Assembly (NCBI GenBank): GCA_023391095.1 | Contig: JAEWBN010000004.1 | Span: forward strand, 1 to 36,215 | Direction: 5' to 3' | DNA: 36,215 nt | Source: Pseudomonadota bacterium | Lineage (GTDB): Bacteria > Pseudomonadota > Alphaproteobacteria > Rhizobiales > Devosiaceae | In this document: in pieces, positions 1-7,303 of the stretch | How positions within the stretch are numbered: the stretch's first letter is position 1 | Layout: each line of letters starts with the position of its first letter | Position numbers and translations under genes: made by a program | Notes under the pieces: model-generated | The model's input: only the letters and a program-made list of their open reading frames with translations | What the model was told of the DNA's origin: nothing | Databases searched by the model: none

Positions 1-1181
1 TTCTCCCGGTTTGACGCTCGTGCTGCCGGCGGTGCGCGCGGTTGGCACCAGGGCGCGAAGGTCTCGATGATCACCATGGTGCCGCCGCAGCAGGGACAGG
101 GCGGGCGCAGGTCTGATGCCTCGGCGGACTGCGGTTCGTCCGGTGCCGGTGCCACCCCCAGCATGTCGCGGGCCTTGGCGAGGCAGTCCTTGCGAGCGGA
201 GCCGGCCAGCAGGCCATAGTGCCGGATGCGGTGGAAGCCGCGCGGCAGGATTTGGATCAGGAAGCGGCGGATGAACTCGTTGGCGACCAGGGTCACGACC
301 TGCTGGCGATTGGCGCCGCTGCGGCGATAGTCTTTGTAGCGGAAGGTCACCGCGGTCCCATCGAAGGCGATGAGGCGACTGTTCGAGATTGCCACGCGGT
401 GGGTGTAGCGGGAGAGATAGGCGAGGACAGCCTCGGGCCCGGCAAAGGGCGCCTTGGCATAGACCACCCAGCGTTTTCTGCGAGCCGGCGCAAGATAACG
501 GACGAGGGCACGCCGGTCTCTAAGCCCCGCCAGTTTGCCGAAGAAGGCGAGCTTTCCGGCATCATGGAGGTCGAGCAACCTGCTCAGGAACAACCGGCGG
601 AACAGCGCCCCGAGCACCCGCACCGGCAGCAGGAAGGCCGGGCGCGACGAGATCCATCGCCCATCCGGCGCGATGCCGCCGCCGGGCACGATCATGTGGA
701 TGTGCGGATGGTAGGTCATGGCCAAACCCCAAGTGTGAAGCACGGCGGTGATGCCGATGCGGACGCCCAGATGTTTTGGGTCGGCGGCAATCGTCAGCAT
801 GGTCTCAGACGCCGCCCTGAACAGCAGGTCATAGACCAGCGCCTTGTTGTGGAAGGCAATGTCGGCGATCTCTGCGGGCAGCGTGAAGACGACGTGGAAG
901 TACCCGACCGGCAGGAGATTGGCCTCTTGGGCCTCCAACCATGTGCGTGCCGCCGCGCCCTGGCACCGCGGACAGTGCCGGTTGCGGCAGGAGTTGTAGG
1001 CGACCCGCTGATGCCCGCAGTCGGAACAGGCTTCGACGTGACCGCCAAGCGCAGCGGTGCGGCAGGTCTCGATTGCCGACATGACCTTGAGCTGGCAGAG
1101 GCTCAGGTGGCCAGCATGGGTTGCGCGATAGGCAGGACCGGCAGCCCAGAAGATATCGGCGACCTCGATGGTGGGGCGCAC
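1..1181 (-). CDS. tnpA: IS91-family HUH (Y2) transposase, left copy, 3' end cut by window edge
   Basis: Read on the minus strand from a GTG at 1181, this is an open frame of 393 codons that runs off the window without a stop. Seen: an N-terminal zinc-ribbon-like cysteine set (about C52, C55, C65, C70, C73), the HUH motif in HPHIHMIVPGG near residue 160, and a Y-x3-Y pair in YLSRYTHR near 255-259. These are the marks of IS91-type rolling-circle transposases. The gene begins 3 nt after the stop of a tyrosine-recombinase stub, the same arrangement as the right-hand copy at 34123-36215. It differs from that copy by many scattered substitutions, so it is a diverged paralogue and not an assembly echo, except for the outer 127 bases. 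No internal stop was seen. The family call is firm; whether it is active is unknown. Confidence 0.88.
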   Translation of the reverse strand, partial: MRPTIEVADIFWAAGPAYRATHAGHLSLCQLKVMSAIETCRTAALGGHVEACSDCGHQRVAYNSCRNRHCPRCQGAAARTWLEAQEANLLPVGYFHVVFTLPAEIADIAFHNKALVYDLLFRAASETMLTIAADPKHLGVRIGITAVLHTWGLAMTYHPHIHMIVPGGGIAPDGRWISSRPAFLLPVRVLGALFRRLFLSRLLDLHDAGKLAFFGKLAGLRDRRALVRYLAPARRKRWVVYAKAPFAGPEAVLAYLSRYTHRVAISNSRLIAFDGTAVTFRYKDYRRSGANRQQVVTLVANEFIRRFLIQILPRGFHRIRHYGLLAGSARKDCLAKARDMLGVAPAPDEPQSAEASDLRPPCPCCGGTMVIIETFAPWCQPRAPPAARASNRE

Positions 1182-1184
1182 CGC

Positions 1185-1222
1185 TCAGGGGTCGGGTGGT
1201 TCCTCCGCCGGAACGAAGATGC
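1185..1222 (-). pseudogene. 3' stub of the tyrosine recombinase partnered with IS91 tnpA
   Basis: The last dozen codons (GIFVPAEEPPDP, stop at 1185-1187) match the end of the intact recombinase at 34123-35031 (GIFVPTEEPPDP). The rest is missing: the stub meets an IS5-like insertion at a CTAG (1223-1226). The sequence beyond that insertion, from 2763, does not resume recombinase coding in a convincing way. The left IS91 unit was therefore truncated at or very near the point where the second IS landed. Confidence 0.75.
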
Positions 1223-1302
1223 CTAGCAGGGTGTTGAAGAAGTCGCTCGTCGGATCGGTTGTTGCGTGATTCAATGGCCTGCGCTGATTTGCGGAGGCGG
1301 GA

Positions 1303-2402
1303 TTGCGGGGATCGGACGAGAGGACTGGTGCCTTGTTCAGCTATGTGGATCTGGAGTCACGGGTGCGGAAGGACCACCCGCTGCGCCCGATCCGGCGGTT
1401 GGTGAACGAGGCGCTGTTGGCGCTGGAATGTGAGTTTTCTTCGCTCTACTCGGGTTTGGGTCGGCCTTCGATCGCGCCCGAGAAGCTGCTGCGGGCGATG
1501 CTGCTGCAGGCATTCTACTCGATCCGTTCGGAGCGCCAGTTGATGGAGCGGCTGGAGTTCGACCTGCTGTTTCGCTGGTTCATAGGCCTGGGGATCGACG
1601 ATGCGGTTTGGGACCATTCGAGCTTCTCGAAGAACCGCGACAGGCTGCTCGAGGTCGATATCGCCGCCAAGTTCCTGGCGGCGGTTCTGGCGCAGCCGCC
1701 GGTCAAGAGGCTGCTATCCACGGAACACTTCTCGGTGGACGGCACGCTGATCGAGGCGTGGGCGTCGATGAAGAGCATCCGGCCCAACAGCGCGGAGGAC
1801 AACACGGATGAGCCGCCAGGGAGTGGTGGTGGGCGCAACCCGGATGCCAGCTTTCACGGCCAGAAGCGGTCGAACGCCACCCATGCCTGGCGCACCGATT
1901 CGCAAGCCCGGCTCTACAAGAAGGGGGCGGGCAATGAGGCCAAGCTCTGCTTCATGGGCATGGGCTGATGGAGAACCGCCACGGGCTTCTGGTCGATGCC
2001 TGCCTGACGCAAGCGGATGGCCATGCCGAGCGGGTGGCAGCGCTGCATATGATCGAGCCTCATGCCGACCGGCCGCGGGCCATCACGCTGGGCGCCGACA
2101 AAGGCTATGATGCTGAGGATTTCATCAATGAGCTGCGCTCAATGCGGGTGACGCCGCATGTGGCTCGCAACCTCAGCGGCCGCCGCTCTGCAATTGATGG
2201 ACGCACAGCGCGCCATTCCGGCTACGCCGTGAGCCTGCGCATCAGAAAACGGATTGAAGAGGCGTTCGGCTGGATCAAGACCGTGGCCGGGCAGCGCAAG
2301 ACCAGGTTCAAGGGGCTCGAACGGGTGGGCTGGGCCTTCACCTTCGCTGCCGCTGCCTACAATCTTGTGCGGTTGCCAAAGCTGATTGCGGGGACTGGCT
2401 GA
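1303..2402 (+). pseudogene. IS5-like DDE transposase, disrupted by a one-base frameshift
   Basis: Two adjoining frames make one transposase. The first (TTG at 1303 to TGA at 1966-1968, 221 aa) has the N-terminal DUF772-like region and the first catalytic Asp in HFSVDGT (about D146). The second (from about 1968 to 2402) carries the second Asp in GADKGYD and the Glu in RIEEAFGWIK. At the joint the sequence reads GGCATGGGCTGATGG; adding one C (GGC CAT GGG CTG ATG GAG) restores a continuous protein of about 366 aa. I see no slippery run that would suggest programmed frameshifting, so a deletion (or a sequencing error) is the simplest reading. If real, this copy cannot move by itself. Confidence 0.82.
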
Positions 2403-2746
2403 TGGCAAAGGTGCCCGCATACGCGAAGGCCTTCGCCGGCCGCTGGCGCATCGTCGAAATGGATGTCTGGGACAACGATGTCCTCGATCTCGTCGAACCA
2501 GCACACCTCACCTTTGAGGGCCCGGCCGATGGCGAAATCGCTTTCGGCGCGCTCAAGGGCTTCCTCGACGTTCGCTATGGCGCCCGAGATGGGGCCGCCT
2601 GCGCCGAGTTCTCATGGCAAGGCTACGACGACAACGATCCAGCCTGCGGCCGCGGATGGGTCATGATCGGCACTGCCGGTCGCCTCGTCGGCCACTTCTT
2701 CATCCACAAGGCCGATCACTCAGGCTTCGTCTGCGAACCTGACTGA
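2402..2746 (+). CDS. Passenger protein of the IS (hypothetical, 114 aa)
   Basis: A 114-aa soluble protein begins at an ATG overlapping the transposase stop (TGATG) and ends with a TGA inside the right terminal repeat, so it lies wholly within the element. It is rich in Trp, Asp and Gly (RWRIVEMDVWDND, DNDPACGRGW), with no signal peptide, membrane segment or catalytic motif that I can name. It resembles small conserved hypothetical proteins that I recall as ordinary chromosomal genes. It is not a known transposition protein. Coding looks genuine because the frame is open across the whole space and coupled to the transposase. Function unknown. Confidence 0.7.
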   Translation: MAKVPAYAKAFAGRWRIVEMDVWDNDVLDLVEPAHLTFEGPADGEIAFGALKGFLDVRYGARDGAACAEFSWQGYDDNDPACGRGWVMIGTAGRLVGHFFIHKADHSGFVCEPD

Positions 2747-2826
2747 CTTCTTCAACAGCCTGCTAGGTCGGGCGTGGCCCCCATGAATCCTCGACACCAT
2801 GCAGAACCTTTCGTTAGGATCGGGAC

Positions 2827-2856
2827 AAAGAAAGGATTTCATGTTATCCTTTCTTT
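2827..2856. promoter_or_regulatory. Operator-like inverted repeat upstream of fic (site 1)
   Basis: A perfect 11-bp inverted repeat, AAAGAAAGGAT (2827-2837) and ATCCTTTCTTT (2846-2856), is separated by 8 bp. It lies about 35 bp before the fic ATG. The inner half-site GAAAGGAT recurs in site 2. It is most simply an operator, perhaps for the winged-helix tail of the Fic protein itself (inference). Confidence 0.6.
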
Positions 2857-2870
2857 TTCAGGATGCCAAG

Positions 2871-2884
2871 GAAAGGATCCTTTC
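2871..2884. promoter_or_regulatory. Operator-like palindrome overlapping the fic translation start region (site 2)
   Basis: GAAAGGATCCTTTC is a perfect 14-bp palindrome ending 6 nt before the chosen ATG (2891). It uses the same GAAAGGAT half-site as site 1 with no spacer, and it contains the only Shine-Dalgarno-like stretch (AAGGA). A bound protein here would block transcription or the start of translation. Confidence 0.6.
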
Positions 2885-2890
2885 TCAACC

Positions 2891-4066
2891 ATGGCTGCAA
2901 AACAGGAGCCCTCCCGGCTTGGGCAGAAGGTGACCATCTCGACGGCCGGAGAGAAGGCGGAAGCGTTTGTGCCCCCGCGCTTGCCGCCGGCACCTGCCGT
3001 GCGAATGGATGGGCTCCTCCGGCGACTCGAGAGCGCGAACCGCGCACTTGGGCGGCTCGATGGGGTTACCTCGATCCTGCCCGACACACCGCTGTTCCTC
3101 TATATGTACGTGCGAAAAGAGGCTCTACTCTCGTCGCAGATCGAGGGCACGCAATCGTCGCTTTCCGATCTCCTGCTCTTCGAGAGCGAGGAGGCGCCCG
3201 GCGTGCCGCTCGACGACGTGCAGGAGGTGTCGAACTACGTCGCCGCGATGAACCATGGTCTCGCACGGATCCGAGAGAGCTTTCCGATCTCGCTCCGGCT
3301 CATTCGTGAAGTCCACGATATCCTGTTGTCGAAGGGCCGGGGCAGCACCAAGCAGCCCGGCGAGTTCCGCCGATCCCAGAACTGGATCGGAGGGACCCGC
3401 CCCGGAAATGCGCTCTTCGTGCCGCCGCCCCCCGAAAGCGTCTTGGACCTGATGTCGGATCTTGAGGCGTTCATCCATGCAGAGACCGTCGAGATCCCGT
3501 CCCTCATCAAAGCGGGACTGGTCCACGTCCAGTTTGAAACCATTCACCCATTCCTCGATGGCAATGGGCGATTGGGACGGCTCCTGATAACTTTTCTTCT
3601 CTGCACCCAAGGCATCCTCAAGGAGCCAATCCTTTACCTCAGCCTCTATTTCAAAACGCATCGTCGGAAGTACTACGATCTACTTCAGGGCGTGCGAGAG
3701 CGCGGCGATTGGGAAACTTGGCTCGAGTTCTTTCTGGATGGCATCACCGAAACGTCATTGCAGGCGGCCGAAGCCGCGCGCGAGATCTTGAGCCTGTTTG
3801 AAGCTGATCGGCAGCGGATCGAGAGTCTTGGTCGCCCCGCCGCCTCAGCGCTGCGTGTCCATCAGCTTCTCCAGCAGAAGCCGATAGTCGGGATCCCCGA
3901 CGCGGCACTGAAGCTAGGAATCTCAGCTCCGACGATCGCCAAGTCGATACAGCACCTGGAAAAGCTCGGTATCATCCGCGAGATCACAGGAAAGCAGCGC
4001 GGCCGAATGTTCGTCTACAGCGACTATCTAAGCATCCTCAGCCGCGGCACTGAACCACTCGGTTGA
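2891..4066 (+). CDS. Fic family protein with N-terminal inhibitory helix and C-terminal winged helix
   Basis: 391 aa from the ATG at 2891. A longer frame opens at 2774 but would run through the two promoter palindromes, so the internal start is preferred. Seen: an inhibitory-helix-like motif SSQIEG (81-86; family pattern [S/T]xxxE[G/N]), the Fic core HPFLDGNGRLGR (219-230) with catalytic His219 and the phosphate-binding GNGR, and a C-terminal winged helix-turn-helix (about 305-385). Known for the family: Fic enzymes transfer AMP from ATP to hydroxyls of target proteins, and class II members carry their inhibitor on the same chain. No separate antitoxin gene is adjacent. The DNA-binding tail plus the palindromes suggests autoregulation. 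The target is unknown. It sits alone between an IS and a decayed receptor gene. Confidence 0.88.
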   Translation: MAAKQEPSRLGQKVTISTAGEKAEAFVPPRLPPAPAVRMDGLLRRLESANRALGRLDGVTSILPDTPLFLYMYVRKEALLSSQIEGTQSSLSDLLLFESEEAPGVPLDDVQEVSNYVAAMNHGLARIRESFPISLRLIREVHDILLSKGRGSTKQPGEFRRSQNWIGGTRPGNALFVPPPPESVLDLMSDLEAFIHAETVEIPSLIKAGLVHVQFETIHPFLDGNGRLGRLLITFLLCTQGILKEPILYLSLYFKTHRRKYYDLLQGVRERGDWETWLEFFLDGITETSLQAAEAAREILSLFEADRQRIESLGRPAASALRVHQLLQQKPIVGIPDAALKLGISAPTIAKSIQHLEKLGIIREITGKQRGRMFVYSDYLSILSRGTEPLG

Positions 4067-4357
4067 TCATCATAAAGGTCGACGCGCGCGTATGCGCCTG
4101 ACTTCTAATGATTCCGCTGTAGTACGATAAGTATTTGAATTAGCTTGCGTATCTCCCTTTTGCGACTACCATCTCGCCAATCATCTTGTATTGCGAACGG
4201 TCTCATGCAAGACGCCCGATCCGGCCCGAACCCGCTATTTCCCGCCCGTCTGTCGGCGGACCAACGCCTCGATGAACTCGCGCATACTCTTGCCGCGGGG
4301 ATGAGGCGTATTCTTCCGGACCAGTCCAGTTCTTTATCTGCACCTGGCGAAGACAGT
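4067..4357. other. Gene-free stretch between fic and the chemoreceptor remnant
   Basis: No convincing coding sequence. A minus-strand tail ending in GKSMREFIEALVRRQTGGK (stop near 4238) looks protein-like, but its frame is closed a few codons upstream, so it may be debris of another gene. This agrees with the decayed character of the neighbourhood. Confidence 0.4.
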
Positions 4358-5143
4358 TCATTCGACATTCTCGCCCTCAAACGCCGTGTTGGTCGTCGCA
4401 AGAGCATCCCGAATGCGGCGCGTTGCGTCTACGTAGGCTCGAAAAGCCGTGACATAGGCTTCGAGAGATGCCGTGGTGGCCTGCTTCTTCTCCGCAGGAA
4501 GCCACACGCTGGCGATCGCGGTTTAATATACCGCTACGCCCTCATGGAACCTGGCAACCGCCGGCATCTGCTTGGTCAGCATAAATTCGCGGTGCGTCAA
4601 TCGGAGCCCAAGCAATTTGGCGAGCGCATCCGCGGAGAATGGCGCGTTGCCTGCTACTTGCTCCTCCAGAGCGGTCTGCACCTCTTCAACGCTAGACTCC
4701 ACGGCCGCGGCCAAACCGCTCCCTGGCTCGATTCCCAATTCCGCTATGGCATCGGTGATTTGGGCAACAAAACCAGGCAGCTCGAGCAGTGCCAGCACCA
4801 GGTTCTGCTCCTCAGGATGCTGGTCTACATATTGAGAGAGTCGGTCGAGGTCTGAGCGGATACGCTCCATCATCGAATTGGATGGCGACAGAGCCAGGCC
4901 GTTTATGTCGGATCGAAGCGCCTCGGAGATGCTTGCCGCCGAGACAATGCGCGCCAGCGTCGTAGTGGCATCCCGCTCGGACGCCACAGCGTTGGCAATC
5001 TGCATGCTTTGATAGGCGTAAATGCCGCCGATGGCCGCCATCGAAATCAGGGTGAGGGCCGCGATCGTGAATATTTTTGCACGAAGCCTGAGCACGAGCT
5101 TGGGGATGCGAACGCGATCGATTAAAGGCAAGGCGAATTTCAT
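4358..5143 (-). pseudogene. Remnant of a methyl-accepting chemotaxis receptor (sensor half only)
   Basis: Starting at ATG 5143, with GGAGGGG six bases upstream, the frame encodes a short cytoplasmic start, one membrane helix (IFTIAALTLISMAAIGGIYAY) and a helical periplasmic sensor region. A TAA at 4523-4525 interrupts it after 206 codons. The same frame then continues for 54 more sensible residues (SVWLPAEKKQATTASLEAYV and on) to a TGA at 4358-4360. The second membrane helix, HAMP and methyl-accepting signalling domain are absent. The gene is therefore broken by an internal stop and truncated. The receptor identification rests on topology and style, so 'transmembrane sensor remnant' is the cautious reading. 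Its promoter carries a palindrome shared with the sugar-transport locus. Confidence 0.6.
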
Positions 5144-5190
5144 CAGCGGCCCCTCCGGCGGACTCCAAGGTCCCCAGCTGCTTAACACGC

Positions 5191-5204
5191 GGATAATATT
5201 ATCG
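5191..5204. promoter_or_regulatory. Candidate LacI-type operator upstream of the receptor remnant
   Basis: GGATAATATTATCG contains the perfect 12-bp palindrome GATAATATTATC (5192-5203), 48 bp before the remnant's ATG. It matches 11 of 12 bases of a site at 12144-12155 in the divergent promoter of the transport genes. The shared pattern is NGMTAATATYAKCN. Confidence 0.5.
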
Positions 5205-5212
5205 CTTGTTGT

Positions 5213-6244
5213 TTAACGGAGGCTTGACGGCTGGGATTTCGCGATATCGACCCAGCCCCCGCGACGCTCGCTCTCAAACAGAGCATCGATGGTTTCCATC
5301 GAGGCTATCGCGTCTTCTAGGTCATAAGGGGCCGTCACGCCCCCAAGGATCGCCTGCGCAAAGGCGTCCGCCATCTCCATATATTGGTCCGAGGGCGGAA
5401 ACACCTCCCGACGCGATAGCGTCTTGTCGAAACTGTAGCCGTGATCGACAAGCAGTGTCGTCGCTTCACCCTGGGGCGCATTGAAGGGGATGAGGATTTC
5501 CAGGCGTGCGCGAGTCCCCAAGACTTCTATGGACTGGTGGGGCACCAGTTGTGTCGAAACGACAAAGCTCAGCTGGCGGCCCGAGCCGTAGTCCGCAACT
5601 ACGCTTGCCTGGCGATCCGTTCCAAACTCGGGGTCCCGGTCGACGAGGGCAAGGACACGCAGAGGCTTGCTTTCGAAAAAGAAGCGACCTCCGGTAAGCG
5701 GATAACAGCCGATGTCCAGGATCGCGCCCCCGCCGATGTCGACCTTGTTACGGACGTTGGCGGGGTCATCGTTGAAATAGCTGAAGACCGAACGCACCGC
5801 GCGCACGTCGCCGAGTTCGCCAGAGCGGATGATTTCTCGTGCACGGAGCCACTGGGGGTGAAAGCGCACCATGACCCCCTCCATGATCAACTTGTCCGGG
5901 CGTGCCTGCCGCAGTTTTCGAGCGTCTTCTGCAGTCAAACCTATCGGCTTCTCGCAAAGGACATGCTTGCCCGCCCGATTGGCAGCCAGGGTCATCTCGA
6001 CGTGCAGATGATTAGGCAACGGGTTGTAGACCGCATCGATATCCGGATCGTCCAGGAGGGCCTCGTAGGAGCCATAGAAGCGTTCGATGCCCAGTTTGCC
6101 CGCCGCGAGGCGCGCCTGATCGGCCGAGCGGGACGCAATGGCCAGCACCTCGGAATGTGAGGACTTCATGATGGCCGGGATCACCTTGGCCACACCGATA
6201 TTGGCGGTGGACAAGACGCCCCAGCGGACCTTGTTCTTAGACAT
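5213..6244 (-). CDS. Gfo/Idh/MocA family NAD(P)-dependent oxidoreductase
   Basis: 343 aa. The N-terminal Rossmann domain opens with VRWGVLSTANIG and is followed by the family's EKPIG motif (Lys near 98), which lies at the active site. The C-terminal half is the usual open beta-sheet substrate domain, with GGGAILDIGCYPL near 170-185. Members oxidise or reduce sugars, inositols or sugar derivatives in the cytoplasm. It is the last gene of the minus-strand transport run, 45 bp after the permease gene, and probably acts on the imported compound or its product. The overall look is of the glucose-fructose oxidoreductase / dihydrodiol-xylose dehydrogenase branch; the substrate cannot be told from sequence alone. 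Confidence 0.85.
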   Translation of the reverse strand: MSKNKVRWGVLSTANIGVAKVIPAIMKSSHSEVLAIASRSADQARLAAGKLGIERFYGSYEALLDDPDIDAVYNPLPNHLHVEMTLAANRAGKHVLCEKPIGLTAEDARKLRQARPDKLIMEGVMVRFHPQWLRAREIIRSGELGDVRAVRSVFSYFNDDPANVRNKVDIGGGAILDIGCYPLTGGRFFFESKPLRVLALVDRDPEFGTDRQASVVADYGSGRQLSFVVSTQLVPHQSIEVLGTRARLEILIPFNAPQGEATTLLVDHGYSFDKTLSRREVFPPSDQYMEMADAFAQAILGGVTAPYDLEDAIASMETIDALFESERRGGWVDIAKSQPSSLR

Positions 6245-6289
6245 AGTGCTTCTGCTTTTCAGTTGTTCGTCCGCGTCACCGCAATCGGT

Positions 6290-7288
6290 TCAGGCAGCCT
6301 TGAGGCCACTCTTGTTGAGGACCTCGAGCGACTTGGCGGCCCGTTTCCTTTCGCGATACCGGTTGAACTGCTGGTCTGCCAGAACGCCTGCCAGGATCAC
6401 GCCGCCCATGACGGCGAAATTCAACGATGACGGAATTCCGAGCAGGTTCACGAGGTTCTGCAGTTCCTGGAGCAGCACGGCCCCAAGGATGACGCCGATG
6501 ATCGACCCTTCTCCCCCACGGAGCGAGAAACCGCCAAGGACGGCGGCCGCAATGGCGTAGAGCTCGTAGAAATTGCCGTGCGAAGAGGGCTGCACCGACT
6601 TGGTGAACATGGCGAAATAGATCGCAGCCACCGAGGCGAGCACGGCACATGTGACATAGGCCGCAATGATCACAAACTGCGTGTTCACGCCCGAATATCG
6701 CGCGGCTTCTTCGTTTTTGCCGACCGCGTAAAGATGCCTCCCAAAGACCGACCGGTGGAGGACGAACCAGGCTGCCAAGCCTATGACGAGCATGGCATAG
6801 AAGGAGTGGGGGATCCCGAACGAGCGTCCCACCGTCAGCCATTCGAGTTCGGGATAGCTCGCTCCGAACGGAAAGCCTGCGGTCGCTTCCCCGGTATAGC
6901 CACGCGCGATGCCGCGATAGATCAGGAGCCCGCACAGCGTCACCACAAACGGCTGCATCTTGAGCTTGGTGATCAGGATGCCGTGAGCGAGGCCGATCAG
7001 CACGCCCAGCAAAAGCGTGAGGAGGATCGCCACCGGCCACGGAATTCCGAAGCGGCCGATCATGTCGACGAACAATACGCCCAGAAGGGCCATGGTCGAG
7101 CCAACCGACAGATCGATGCCCCCCGTCATGATGACAAACCCCTGGCCGATCGCGAAGAGACCAAATAGCCCGATGAGGTTAGCCGTGTTGCCGAGGTTGA
7201 TCGGGGAGAGGAACAACGGGTTGCGCAGATACACCGCCGCCCCCACGACGATGATCAGGACGGCAAGGCCCATATCCTTTTTTTGCAT
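6290..7288 (-). CDS. Sugar ABC transporter permease (RbsC/CUT2 type)
   Basis: 332 aa from ATG 7288, chosen for AGGA six bases upstream over an upstream TTG at 7303. It is very hydrophobic, with about nine to ten membrane helices and the conserved GGIDLSVGS motif near residues 57-65 that marks ribose-type (BPD_transp_2) permeases. A second signature, AAAVLGGFSLRGGEGS, occurs in the C-terminal third. It follows the double ATPase gene with essentially no gap and should form the membrane channel of the importer with it and the binding protein at 8899-9846. Confidence 0.9.
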   Translation of the reverse strand: MQKKDMGLAVLIIVVGAAVYLRNPLFLSPINLGNTANLIGLFGLFAIGQGFVIMTGGIDLSVGSTMALLGVLFVDMIGRFGIPWPVAILLTLLLGVLIGLAHGILITKLKMQPFVVTLCGLLIYRGIARGYTGEATAGFPFGASYPELEWLTVGRSFGIPHSFYAMLVIGLAAWFVLHRSVFGRHLYAVGKNEEAARYSGVNTQFVIIAAYVTCAVLASVAAIYFAMFTKSVQPSSHGNFYELYAIAAAVLGGFSLRGGEGSIIGVILGAVLLQELQNLVNLLGIPSSLNFAVMGGVILAGVLADQQFNRYRERKRAAKSLEVLNKSGLKAA

Positions 7289-7303
7289 GATGCTTCCTTT
7301 CAA

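Larger units (their letters stand above)
1227..2762 (+). mobile_element. IS5-like insertion sequence (1536 bp) with passenger gene
   Basis: Terminal inverted repeats are visible: left CAGGGTGTTGAAGAAGTC (1227-1244) and right GACTTCTTCAACAGCCTG (2745-2762), 17 of 18 matching. The element is flanked by a CTAG on each side (1223-1226 and 2763-2766), consistent with a 4-bp target duplication at a YTAR-type site, as known for IS5 relatives. Inside are a DDE transposase (frameshifted) and a second small gene ending in the right repeat. Assignment to the IS5/IS1182-like group is from transposase style and target site, not from a database match. Confidence 0.85.

Noticed and set aside
1..127. The 127-bp inverted ends as a true terminal inverted repeat of a linear element
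   Set aside because: The identity stops exactly at an assembler-like length, lies inside coding sequence of two diverged transposases and shows no telomere or transposon-end character.
219..1226. Long plus-strand open frame (335 aa)
   Set aside because: It is the shadow of the minus-strand IS91 transposase; its composition is unlike a real protein, while the opposite strand has all catalytic motifs.
4145..4855. Plus-strand open frame of 236 aa
   Set aside because: It overlaps the chemoreceptor remnant, which has a better start, membrane helix and protein character; the plus frame has no recognisable features.
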